In this document: piece after piece, positions 49,606-60,651 of the stretch
Layout of the letters: each line of letters begins with the position of its first letter
Position numbering within the stretch: position 1 is the first letter of the stretch
From: Apostichopus japonicus
Taxonomy: Eukaryota > Echinodermata > Holothuroidea > Aspidochirotida > Stichopodidae
NCBI RefSeq assembly: GCF_037975245.1
Contig: NC_092579.1
Location: forward strand, 12,012,678-12,076,677
Direction: 5' to 3'
DNA: 64,000 nt
The notes under the pieces: model-generated
Seen by the model: only the letters and a program-made list of their open reading frames with translations
What the model was told of the DNA's origin: nothing
Database searches by the model: none
Position numbers and translations under genes: made by a program

Positions 49606-51494
49606 CCCATAAGGGTCGTAAACAATCATCGTATCCCTCTTCTTTCAAGGATGGTGACAAACAGATTAACACCGACCATGACATTGCTAATAAATTTATG
49701 ACCTTTTCGTCAATCTGGGGCCATCACTGGCAAGTAAAATCAACCACAAAAGTAAATCACAGGAATCTGTGAACATTGATGCTAACACTCATTCCATGTT
49801 TGCTCATCCTGTTAGTGAGGAGGAGTTGTTAAAAAAACAGACACCTCTTGCATGAAACCATGCAATAAATCAGCTGGATGCGATGATTTTAAGCCTGGTA
49901 TTGTTAGGCAAGTTATCCCATTTATTACCAAACCATTAACCCATATTTGCAATTTGTCGTTTAATACCGGTATATTTTCTGATATGCTAAAGATTGCCAA
50001 GGTCATCCCTGTCTTTAAGAAAGGGGATTCAGAAAACTTTGAAAATTATCACTATTATCATGTTTTTCCAAAATAGTTGAAAGGCTTATGTATAATCGTA
50101 TTTTTAACTTTATTTCAAGTATAACATTTTATGCCATGAACAGTATGGATTCCGTCCTGAACACTCCACTGAGCTAGCACTAGCTGATGCTATTGACAAT
50201 TTATATAGTAATCTTGACAAGAATAGTACCTGTGTCGGGGTTTTCCTGGACCTCTCAAAGGCATTTGACACAATAGACCACACAATTCTGCTGAATAAAT
50301 TACACCATTACGGCATCAGAGGAACCCCTCTTAATTGGATCGACAGTTACTTAGCAAACCGCTACCAATATACATCCAACAAAAGTGCTCATTCCCAACC
50401 GGAGAGAATTCAATGTGGTGTGCCACAAGGCTCTATTCTTGGTCCATTGTTTTTCATCCTTTATGTCAATGACATTACCAATGTTTCTGATAAAGTTAAA
50501 GTTGTTTTGTTTGCTGACGACACAAATATCTTCTTCGTATCACAATCGAGTACTTTATTTCATATTGAAGTATCAACTGAATTAGACAAGTTCAGCGACT
50601 GGTTTGCTGGCAACAAATTATCATTGCATATTGATAAACAAACTATATAGTTTTTAATACTTCTAACAATTTTACATGGAATGCTGATATAACTATGGGC
50701 GGATAACGACTACAACAAGTCAAAAGTACTAGATTTTTAGGCGTTTATATAGATCATAAACTTAAATGGTGTGACCACATTACAATTGTCTGTAAAAAGG
50801 TTGAAAAAAAAACACCGGTGTTTTAGCTAAGCTTAAGCATTATCTGCCACAACACATATTAAAGATTCTCTATCAGACATTAGTCCTGTCACATATTACG
50901 TATTGTTGTAACATATGGTCTGGTACTAGATAAACCAATCTGAATCCCATTTATATCACACAGAAGAGAGCAGTCCGCCATATATAACACATGCCAAACC
51001 ACGGGACCACACAAATCCTCTTTTTAAGCGTTCTAGGTTGTTAAAAACTGATGACATTATTAGGGTTAATCTTGCTACATTTGCTTATAAGGCATGGAAT
51101 GGACTGTTACCAAATGCTTTTAATGACTACTTAATAAGTAACAGTGATATACATCATTACAATACCAGATTTTCAGGCAATGCACATTATAACAGGTATA
51201 ATTCTCCAATGGGGATGTTATCACTAAGGGCACGCACAATCAAAACATGGAATTCTCTATCAGACGATATTACAAATAAACCCTCTGCAAAATCATTCAG
51301 AAGAAACTTTATTCAAAAAATTATTGCATCTTATAAATCGAGCATGTTCATATTTTCTTATACATTTTGTTTTCTTTTTCCTTTTCTTTACAGGGAGTCC
51401 TCTACTTTGTTAAGCCATCTGAAGGTTTTTTAGAGGACTTCCTATCACATTGTATATATTCACGTGATGAAACAAAATAATCAATCAATCAATC
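49606..51494 (+). mobile_element. LINE-B (CR1/Jockey superfamily), frame-broken
   Basis: Related to LINE-A and LINE-C. The pre-RT segment is SAGCDDFKPGIVRQVIPFI; FLDLSKAFDTIDH is near 50250, CGVPQGSILGPLFFILYVND from 50413, and FADD at 50508-50522. The C-terminal frame is 51038-51345. The 3' UTR hairpin is at 51393-51442 and the tail (AATC)n. Several frame breaks. Inserted within block S, which resumes at 51494. Confidence 0.9.
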
Positions 51495-51841
51495 AAAGTT
51501 GATGCTGGCATTCTAAGTTACGCCAATTGGTACCAAATACTTCCCACATGCCTCTACACGTGCAAGGCCGATCTTACCATGTCCCGTTTATCTAACCCAT
51601 CTTCTCCCGTAAGCGAAAGCTTCGGCCTCGAAAAATTTACGTTCTGATACGGTCTAAAAGTTTGATTACTTACCAGGGGCTGAAAAAAGATGAGCCACGT
51701 AAGAGGACCCAGTCAACCTAAAAAACATTTATACTACTGTCGGATCTGGAATCCGGAACCGTTGAATTAGACCGTGAGATGATTTGCCTTGAACGTTTCA
51801 AGAGATGAGCCGTGTAAGCGATCCCAAGTGCAAAAGGATTG

Positions 51842-51915
51842 TACCCCTGGCGGGACTCGAACCCGCAACCTTTGAATTAGAAGTCCAATGCGCTTTCCGA
51901 TTGCGCCACAGAGGC
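51842..51915 (-). tRNA. tRNA-Arg(TCT), intronless
   Basis: GCCTCTG type, intact; TTTT run in caaaaggattg downstream. Confidence 0.9.
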
Positions 51916-52092
51916 GGTACACTTACGTTGAGTCAATATCTTATCTCTAGACCCCTCGCCTACGCAACATAAAAGAATAAATGAAAACAAATAAAAACCA
52001 GTAAATATCAAAATGTACAACACACACAGCTAGGAATTTCTATTTTTTGTTGATTTAGACTGGAGTTGATATCACCGAGTACAAAACAGTTA

Positions 52093-52250
52093 CACCCCTG
52101 ACGGGAATCGAACCCGCAACCTTTGAATTAGAAATCCAGTGCGCTTTTTTTTTTCTTTTATTGAGAGATGAGCCCACTGGCTCACCCATGCTCAAATGTA
52201 TTTACAAGAAATGCGCTTTCCAATGCGCGTTCCGATTGCGCCACAGGGGC
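52093..52250 (-). pseudogene. tRNA-Arg(TCT) split by a short retroposon
   Basis: Insert from about 52145 to 52220 at the same anticodon-stem position as in the 48463 and 49330 copies. The T-arm half retains the B box. Confidence 0.85.
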
Positions 52251-52605
52251 GACACGCTGTACTAACAATCCATAGATATATCATAGAAAATGACTAATCC
52301 AAGCTTTTATTAAAATAAAAAGGTGTTACGTCTCTGTTTTTTAATCTTTTATTTGTGATAGAAGCTGATGTTGGCATTCTAAGTTACGCCAATTGGTACC
52401 AAATACTTCCCACATGCCTCTACACGTGCTTTATACAAAGCCAATATCACAGTGTCCCGTTTTTCCAACCCTTCCTCCCCCGTAAGCGAAAGCTTCTGCC
52501 TCGAACATTATCTCTGACACGGTCTAAAAGTTTGATTACTTTCCAGTAACTGAAAAAGATGAGCCATGTAAGAGGACCCAATCAGCCTAAAATACATTTA
52601 TACTA

Positions 52606-53191
52606 AAGATTCAAAAGATTAAACTTATTGAAACTAAATGATATTATAAGAGTCCAGCTTGCAACATTTGCATATAAAACATGGAATAGATTGCTACCCG
52701 AGGCTTTTAAAGATTTTATATATAGTAATAGACTAATCCACAACCATCAAACACGCCATTGTAATAACGCACATGTTTTATCTCAACGAAGTACTTTAAG
52801 TTCTTTTAACCCTCGTATTCGTGCTATAAAAACGTGGAATAATCTCCAGGATAATGTTAAGAATAAGCCTTCTTACTCTGTATTCAAAAGGAATCTCCAA
52901 ACTGTAATTATTTCTCACTATTGATGGATTTATTCTTGTGTGTGTTTGCGATTAAGATCATTATAAAGATTGTTAGGATTGTTTATTAACATAACTAATT
53001 TCAATTAGTGTCAATTCGATTATTTCATCATTGTAGATGCTACTATTAACTTTTCTTTTTCTATTCTTAAGTTTTTCTTTCTTTTTTTCTTTTTGGGGAG
53101 TCTCCACTTTGTTCAGCCTTGCATGCTTTATAGGAGACTTCCCGTCACACTGTAAATTGTGATGAAACAAATAAATATACAAATATACAAA
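52606..53191 (+). mobile_element. LINE-C, 5'-truncated 3' fragment
   Basis: The C-terminal frame 52628-52921 ends in NVKNKPSYSVFKRNLQTVI. The 3' UTR hairpin is at 53095-53142 and the tail is AAATAAATATACAAATATAC. It is inserted between block S and the tRNA half, with TACTA on both sides. Confidence 0.9.
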
Positions 53192-53301
53192 TACTACTGC
53201 CGGATCTGGAATCCGGAACCGTTGAATTAGACCGTGAGATGATTTGCCTTGAACGTTTCAAGAGATGAGCCGTGTAAGCGATCCCAAGTGCAAATGGATT
53301 G

Positions 53302-53375
53302 TACCCCTGGCGGGACTCGAACCCGCAACCTTTGAATTAGAAGTCCAATGCGCTTTCCGATTGCGCCACAGAGGC
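53302..53375 (-). tRNA. tRNA-Arg(TCT), intronless, weak terminator
   Basis: Body intact, GCCTCTG type. The usual TTTT run is reduced to TTT here (caaatgg in plus), so termination may be inefficient. Confidence 0.87.
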
Positions 53376-53552
53376 GGTACACTTACGTTGAGTCAATATC
53401 CTATCTCTAGACCCCTCGCCTACGCAACATAAAAGAATAAATGAAAACAAATAAAAACCAGTAAATATCAAACTGTGCAACACACACAGCTAGGAATTTC
53501 TACATTTTGTTGATTTAGACTGGAGTTGATATCACTGAGTACAAAACATTTA

Positions 53553-53977
53553 CACCCCTGACGGGACTCGAACCCGCAACCTTTGAATTAGAAGTCCAAT
53601 GCGCTTTTTTCTCTCTTTTATTTATTTATTTTATTTATTTTATTTATTGAAAGAATTTATTTATTTATTGAAAGATGAGCCCACTGGCTCACCCATTTGA
53701 TGCATAATTATATACAATTTATAACAGTAGTACTGTGTAAACGCAATAAAATATGTTGTGTATGCTTTTGGAGCATTAAGCATTAAATAGTTGAGTGTAA
53801 TCAAATTTAATTTAATTACATGAAGGTTATTACAATACAGCCACACAAAATGAATGTATACATGCACCGCCTAAATAATCCAATATTACACTTGAATAAC
53901 GAAGACATCTGAACGATGACGTGAAAACTGTCGAAATTAATAACGTCCAATGCGTTTTCCGATTGCGCCACAGGGGC
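53553..53977 (-). pseudogene. tRNA-Arg(TCT) split by a 340-bp retroposon with target duplication
   Basis: The tRNA sequence gtccaatgcgcttt (53594-53607) is repeated at 53945-53958 with one change. On the minus strand the insert between them ends in GGGTGAGCCAGTGGGCTCATC and an (AATA)n/A-rich tail, so it is a retroposed element. The gene would otherwise be canonical. Confidence 0.88.
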
Positions 53978-54440
53978 GACACGCTGTACTAACAATCCAT
54001 TGACATATCATAGAAAATGACTCATCCAAGCTTTTACTAAAATAAAAAGGTGTTACGTCTCTGTTTTTTTAATCTTTTATTTGTGATAGAAGCTGATGTT
54101 GGCATTCTAAGTTACGCCAATTGGTACAAAATAATTACACATGCCTCTACACATGCTTTATATAAGGCCGATCTTACCATGTCCCGTTTATCCAACCCTT
54201 CTTCCCCCGTAAGCGAAAGCTTCGGCCTCGAAAAAAATTACGTTCTGACACGGTCTAAAAGTTTGATTACTTTCCAGTGGCTAAAAAGACGAGCCATGTA
54301 AGAGGACCCAGTCAGACTAAAATACATTAATGCTACTGTCGGATCTTGAATCCACAACCGTTGAATTAGACCGTGATATGATTTGCCTTGAACGTTTCAA
54401 GAGATGAGCCGTGTAAGCGATCCCAAGTGCAAAAGAATTG

Positions 54441-54514
54441 TACCCCTGGCGGGACTCGAACCCGCAACCTTTGAATTAGAAGTCCAATGCGCTTTCCGAT
54501 TGCGCCACAGAGGC
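54441..54514 (-). tRNA. tRNA-Arg(TCT), intronless
   Basis: GCCTCTG type, intact; TTTT run downstream. Confidence 0.9.
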
Positions 54515-54604
54515 GGTACACTTATAAAGTAATGATTTTATGTAAACCAAAATTCTTAATTTGCTATAATTCAAAGCAAACTAAAAAAATATTGAACGAT
54601 AGTA

Positions 54605-54750
54605 ATTTGATTTGATTTATTTGTTTTATCACGTGAATATATGCATTGCGAAAGGAAGTCTAAAAAACCTATTTTGGTTTAACAAAGTAGAAGACTCCCT
54701 GAAAAAGGAAAGAAAAAGAAAAGGAAATGAAAATATTACAGTTCACAAAA
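54605..54750 (-). mobile_element. LINE-A/B-type 3' UTR fragment
   Basis: Only the terminal hairpin (54653-54702) and the (AAATC)-type tail remain. No coding sequence. Confidence 0.7.
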
Positions 54751-55527
54751 AAAAATCAATAGTAGTATGATGTTTCTATGGTTGTTCCCTCTTTCATTTG
54801 AACCTGTTTTAATATATGATACATCCCGTGAATGATGACTTAACTGATGATGATATCAGCTCCTCATAGCGGGCCTAAATGTTAATGTTAATCAATCCAT
54901 TGTTTGAGAAATAACTCGAATGTTTTTGCAAACTTCATATAGACAACAGTGCACCACTGGAGGGCATTCAACATCATTTGTCCTTTACGATATTGTACTT
55001 CTGTGGAACTTTGTACTTCTGTGGAAAAACAAATAAATAAATAAAAAGGAAAATGAAATGATTTGTAAACACGTCATTAGAGGCCATAAATGTATGTTAT
55101 CGAATTAAATATTGTGTTACTTCTGAGGGTACCTGTACATTATTCTAAGTATAGGTTTGTTAAACCATGTATAGGTTTTCACATTGTATTTTTTGTGAGA
55201 AAACCAATAAATCAAATACTAAGTATAGTGGGGCCTCTATCATTGATGAGTCTCATATTTTTAAAGGGTCGTTTCTCAAAAATTAAAGTGGTACCGAAGT
55301 AAAACCTGGAATAACAAACTTTATAAAAATAATAAAATAAATAAATAAAGTGAAAAAAAACCCAAATGAGAAACAACGAAACTTGTTATCCATTTCTTTA
55401 TTAATTGTGATTTTGGGAGTGAATGTAGTGCCTTTTGCAATATCTGAATATTCATTCCTTAACATGATAGCCTGGAATCATTGTGTTAACTTGAATCAGC
55501 TTTAAACCAGCGTACAAAAGAATTGTA

Positions 55528-55601
55528 TACCCCTGACGGGACTCGAACCCGTAACCTTTGAATTAGAAGTCCAATGCGCTTTCCGATTGCGCCACAGGGG
55601 C
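55528..55601 (-). tRNA. tRNA-Arg(TCT), intronless, fully paired T stem
   Basis: GCCCCTG acceptor. The T stem is ACGGG/CCCGT, where the other cctgacggg copies have a G-U pair at this place. TTTT run in gtacaaaag downstream. Confidence 0.92.
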
Positions 55602-55822
55602 GTCACACTTGAACCTCAATCCGTTATGCCATATCCAGCCTCCCCTAACCCCCCCTCCGCTACAAAAACAATAAATAATAAACGGTGTAAATAAGTCATA
55701 AGAAGCATTCGCAGAAATAAAACGAAGCCCAACATCTTGAAGGTTTCGAGTACATCGTTTAGTCTTTATTGGAACTGTAACAATGGGAGAATGGCGTTGT
55801 CGGTGGCTGAATAATTTTCCTT

Positions 55823-57229
55823 CAGTTTAATCGATCACAAATCAATTTAATCAGTTTAATCAGTTAATCAGTTTAATCAGTTTAATCAGTCTAATCGATC
55901 ACAAAATATTACTAAGTAAATTATTTTTTTATGGTATCAGAGGAACAACCCTAAATTGGCTAGATAGTTTATCTTTCAAATAGATACCAGTACACTTTAT
56001 ATAAAAATTCTAAATCTGAACTTGCTAAAATCGCTTGCGGAGTTCCTCAGGGTTCTATACTAGGTCCATTACTATTTATAATTTATGTCAATGATATCGT
56101 TAATGACTCCGATATTGCTAAAACAATATTATTTGCCGACGACACAAATATTTTCTTCGATTCCCAAGATCTACTCTCATCACATAAAACTGTTTCTACT
56201 GAACTAACTAAATTTTCCAGCTGGTTTGCAGCAAACAAATTATCTCTTAATATAGAAAAAACTAATTATATGGTGTTTAATACTAGTCACTCATTCAGAT
56301 GGGATCACAGTATTACCATGAATGATAAAATTATTAATCGGGTTAACACTACTAAGTTCTTGGGTGTACACATAGACAATAAACTTTCGTGGCGTGATCA
56401 CATATCAGCAGTCTGTAACAGAGTGGCTAGAAATACTGGTATTTTATGCAAATTAAAACATTATTTACGTCCAAATATACTCAGAACACTCTATATAACT
56501 CTGATTTTACCCCAATTAACTTATTGCACGACTATTTGGTCAGGAACCTATTCTACAAATCTTAATCACCTATGTGTCCTCCAGAAGAGAGCTATCCGCC
56601 ATATATCACATGCTGCACCACGTGATCATACTAGCCCATTATACAAAAGATTAAATTTATTAAAACTAAATGATATTATAAGAGTCCAGCTTGCAACATT
56701 TGCATATAAAGCATGGAATGGATTGCTACCCGAGGCTGTTAAAGATTTTATATATAGTAATAGACTAATCCACAACCATCAAACACGCCATTGTAATAAC
56801 GCCCATGTTTTATCCCAACGAAGTACTTTAAGTTCTTTTAATCCTCGTATTCGTGCTATTAAAACGTGGAATAATCTCCAGGATAATGTTAAGAATAAGC
56901 CTCCTTACTCTGTATTCAAAAGGAATCTCCAAACTGTAATTATTTCTCACTATTGATGGATTTATTCTTGTGTGTGTTGTGATTAAGATCATTATAAAGA
57001 TTGTTAGGATTGCTTATTAACATTATTAATTTCAAGTAGAGTCAATTCGATTATTTCATCATTGTAGATGCTACTACAGGTATTAACTTTTCTTTTTCTA
57101 TTCTTAAGTTTTTCTTTCTTTTTTTCTTTTTGGGGAGTCTCCTACTTTGTTAAGCCTTACAGGCTTTATATGAGACTTCCCGTCACACTGTAAATTGTGA
57201 TGAAACAAATAAATATACAAATACAAATA
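55823..57229 (+). mobile_element. LINE-C, 5'-truncated copy with filler at its 5' junction
   Basis: The RT starts inside the TIDHKILLSK region at about 55892. CGVPQGSILGPLLF is near 56036 and FADDT at 56132. The frame 56270-56953 covers the thumb and C-terminus. One frame break near 55975. The hairpin is at 57132-57181 and the tail AAATAAATATACAAATACAAATA. Six or so (aatcagttt) copies fill 55840-55890 at the 5' junction. Confidence 0.9.
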
Positions 57230-57592
57230 ATTGACAAGTTCATTGTACGAAACAGTTTAGTAAATATACAAAATAATACAATAAATACACAACATTTACA
57301 TAGAAGAAATAAATAGAAAAGCAAATTTTATGTTCATTTTACTTAAACTTGGCATCACACGCAGAACAAATTGTGTGCAACAAGAAGAAATTTCATCTTT
57401 CTTTCAGTATTTTTACAATTTCATTGTAGTAAACATTTATAAATAAACACATTATACAAAATATTTAATATTAACAGCCTGGAATAAACAGAAAAGTAAC
57501 TTCGACGGTGTCTAAATAATATGAAATGGAACGATTTGCATCGCACGTTTCAAGAGATGAGCCGTGTTACTTGAGCTACGTACAAAAATGTG

Positions 57593-57666
57593 TACCCCTG
57601 ACGGGACTCGGACCCGCAACCTTTGAATTAGAAGTCCAATGCGCTTTCCGATTGCGCCACAGGGGC
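57593..57666 (-). tRNA. tRNA-Arg(TCT), intronless, altered T loop
   Basis: GCCCCTG type. The B box reads GGTCCGAGTCC, a change of the conserved T55, which may lower transcription and folding. Confidence 0.75.
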
Positions 57667-58126
57667 GAAACGCTGTACTAACAACCCATTGATATATAAT
57701 AGAAAATGACTAATCATTTTATTGAAATGAATAGGTGTTACGTCTCTGTTTTTTTTTTAAATCTTTTATTTGTGATAGAAGCTGATGTTGGCATTCTCAG
57801 TTACGCCAATTGGTACAAAATACTCCCCACATGCCTCTACACGTGCTTTATACAAAGCCAATATCACCATCTCCCGTTTACCCAACCCTTCTCCCCCCGG
57901 AGGCGAAAGCTTCGGCCTCGAAAATTAGCTCTGACCCGGTATAAATATTGATTACTTTCCAGTGGCCGCAAAAGATGAGCCGTGTAAGAGGACCGAATCA
58001 GCCTAAAATACATTTATACTACTGTCGGATCTTGAATCCGGAACCGTTGAATTAGACCGTGATATGATTTGCCTTGAACGTTTCAAGAGATGAGCCGTGT
58101 AAGCGATCCCAGGTGCAAAAGAATTG

Positions 58127-58200
58127 TACCCCTGGCGGGACTCGAACCCGCAACCTTTGAATTAGAAGTCCAATGCGCTTTCCGATTGCGCCACAAGGGC
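58127..58200 (-). tRNA. tRNA-Arg(TCT), intronless
   Basis: Acceptor GCCCTTG/CAGGGGT (one internal G-U); otherwise canonical. TTTT run downstream. Confidence 0.88.
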
Positions 58201-58383
58201 ACGCTTGATTACCACTTCCGTTGAGCCATTATGTTATGTCAAGACCCCTCGCCTATGCCCCTAAAAAAAATTAAACTGAAAGTGAAAACAAGTAAATATA
58301 AAAATGTGCAATACAAAGAGCTATGAATTTCTATTTTTTGTTGATTTAGACTGGAGTTGATATCACCGAGTACAAAACATTTA

Positions 58384-58457
58384 CACCCCTGACGGGACTC
58401 GAACCCGCAACCTTTGAATTAGAATTCCAATGCGCTTTCCGATTGCGCCACAGGGAC
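58384..58457 (-). tRNA. tRNA-Arg(TCT), intronless, position 32 changed
   Basis: The acceptor 5' side is GTCCCTG, like the intron-bearing genes. The anticodon loop is ATTCTAA (C32 to A) and the anticodon is unchanged. TTTT run in gtacaaaac downstream. Last copy of the array. Confidence 0.85.
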
Positions 58458-58459
58458 AC

Positions 58460-59346
58460 GTTGTATTTTCACTGAAATAAACATAATAAGCAATTTGAAC
58501 CGGGAGTTTTGTTTCAGTAGAGCCCTTCATCTTATCAGATTTTGATTAAGAATAAGTTTAAGTTCAACTTTGCTAAGGAGGAGCCTAGTGAGAAATAGCG
58601 TCCGGTCCGTGATTGATATCTCTTTGGTTTTAGCACGCCACATGATTATAAAGGATTACAACTCCTGAACACAGGAAGAATAAATAAACAGAGGGCAGTT
58701 TAAAAACTTTGTTCAGTCAGAATCATCAGTATCTAGTCCCAAATATGTCACCGTATACATAAAAAAAAATGGATATTACCTCTTTGACCTCTCTCCATGA
58801 CACAGAGAATGTTTCATCACAGCGAAGCATGATTTTACCAATTCATGAGCAAAGTTTCGAAGGAGGTAGACCATTCAATAAAGTTTTAAAAAGTTGAAGC
58901 AATTAAATCACGTTCAAATTTGGAGACAGAACTAACAATTATTTCACTACAGGCATTTGTTTTGAGATTATATAATACTTCCCGTTTAGAAGAGTAAGAC
59001 ATTAGGCCTCCCCTACCTGCTGGGATGACATAATGCGCGGGAAAACATATTATATGCATGCAGCTAATGTCTCAAAGCTGGCCCGGGTCACAGTTGTTAC
59101 GCCCATTTAATGTCTATTTATCGGCTTGCTAGACGCCAGAGCCTGACTCGCCACATGCATGAACACCATAAGAAAGAGAAATGTCAGCCTTCGGTTTAAC
59201 AGACGGTCCGGTATAGGAGGCAAGGTAGAGATGTGATAGTGATGTTTTAGTAGGACTTAATATTCATGTGTTATTTACGACCGATTTGGCTGGTAATATA
59301 GTTACCGAGAGATTCTATGAGTAGGGTAAGTATGTGACCTCATCTG
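58460..59346. other. Unassigned sequence right of the tRNA array
   Basis: AT-rich, no family-like ORF, no tRNA, no repeat matched within the window. Confidence 0.4.
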
Positions 59347-59562
59347 TATTTGTATTTGTATATTTATTTGTTTCATCACAATTTACAGTGTGACGGGAAG
59401 TCTCCTATAAAGCCTGTAAGGCTTAACAAAGTAGGAGACTCCCCAAAAAGAAAAAAGAAAGAAAAACTTAAGAATAGAAAAAGAAAAGTTAATAGTAGCA
59501 TCTACAATGATGAAATAATCGAATTGACGCTAATTGAAATTAATAATGTTAATAATCAATCC

Positions 59563-60651
59563 CAGGCGCGGCGGAACGGAAAAATTATTGGGGGGGGGGG
59601 GGCTAATGTGTGGAGACTATCTAAGCGGAGCGCCACCATCGGTTGGCGCGGAGCGTCCAAGAAAATTTTGGGTTTTTTCAAACCCCCAGATGGCCGGAAA
59701 CGGCACTTCCCGAGTGTTTTATGCTGCGAATACCTAGCCCTAAAATATGGGTCTCAAGCCTGCAATTTCTCAGATTGCACGTAAAAACATTGTAATTTGT
59801 ATATTCGATGGTGTTTTAAGAGAGTAGCTATTACTCGTAGTGTACTCGCAAAGACGTTTTTGAGTGTAGTAAGGGCAGTGGCGGAGCTAGGGGCATTGGT
59901 CAGGGGGTGCAAGAATGGTCTGTAGGGGCGCTTTCGACACCATCTAAGCGGAGCGCCACCACAGGTTGGCGCGGAGCATACAGAAATTTTTTGAGCAAAG
60001 TTACTCCCTAGATTTGCAGGATATGACCCTTTCCGGGCCTTGCTAATTTGCAGATAAACGGAGAACAAATAGGTGTCGTCGCCATTTTGTCGGAAAATTA
60101 CACCAACAGAATATGACAAATGTCAATAGGTATATGAGAGCGCAATAAAATAGTCAATAATCGCGAATAAGTTAAAAGTAGTGAAAAGCTGAAAAGGGCG
60201 CCAGCAGTCCATTTGAGTCCGTCAGGAGGGGGGGGGGGGATCCGCCCCCTGACTGTATATATGGACGCTCCGCCACTAAGTAAGGGGATGTTGGAGAACT
60301 GGCTGAAATGAGGCAAGTCATTGGCCTAAGACGAAGTTGTGTTACGCTTACCGGTACTTACACTAACTGCTTCCACTTTTCACGGGGCGTGAAGACGCGG
60401 TTGGGGTGACAATGTGGTCTATAGCCAGGGGACGGGCCGAGGGACCAGGGTCCCCCAGCAATTACTAAAATTATTACACCTATATAGTATACGTGTGCAT
60501 CGGACAGATCGACAAGTATGCATTGAAAAATGGGCAGATGCACGTTTCGGAGCCTTGGTAAATATTGGGGGGGCTTATCATGCATTTGCCCCCTCAACTT
60601 TTTCATTGGGGGGCTGAGCCCCCCCAAGCCCCCCCGGTTCCGCCGCCACTG
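59563..60651. mobile_element. TE4: 1,089-bp TIR element inside LINE-C
   Basis: Ends CAGGCGCGGCGGAAC and, inverted, CAGTGGCGGCGGAAC. Target duplication ATCAATCC at 59555-59562 and 60652-60659; the undisturbed site is seen in the LINE-C copy at 55823-57229. One inverse module copy at about 59610-59716. Contains TE6. Non-autonomous. Confidence 0.92.
59876..60278. mobile_element. TE6: 403-bp MITE nested in TE4
   Basis: Same family as TE3 (41825-42183), opposite orientation. Target duplication AGTAAGGG at 59868-59875 and 60279-60286. One module copy at about 59943-60048. Confidence 0.88.

Larger units (their letters stand above)
39085..58457. repeat. Segmental array of tRNA-Arg(TCT)-bearing units
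   Basis: A typical unit (about 0.9-1.2 kb) reads on the plus strand as: block S (about 250 bp, gatgttggcattctaagtta ... gtaagaggacccaatcagcc), a decayed tRNA 3' half, a tRNA of the GCCTCTG type, a spacer with ctagacccctcgcctacg, a tRNA of the GCCCCTG type, then acacgctgtactaacaatcc. Block S copies start near 39085 (partial), 44738, 46760, 47850, 48716, 51494, 52345, 54073 and 57762. LINEs inserted at several points after the unit had formed. Confidence 0.85.
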
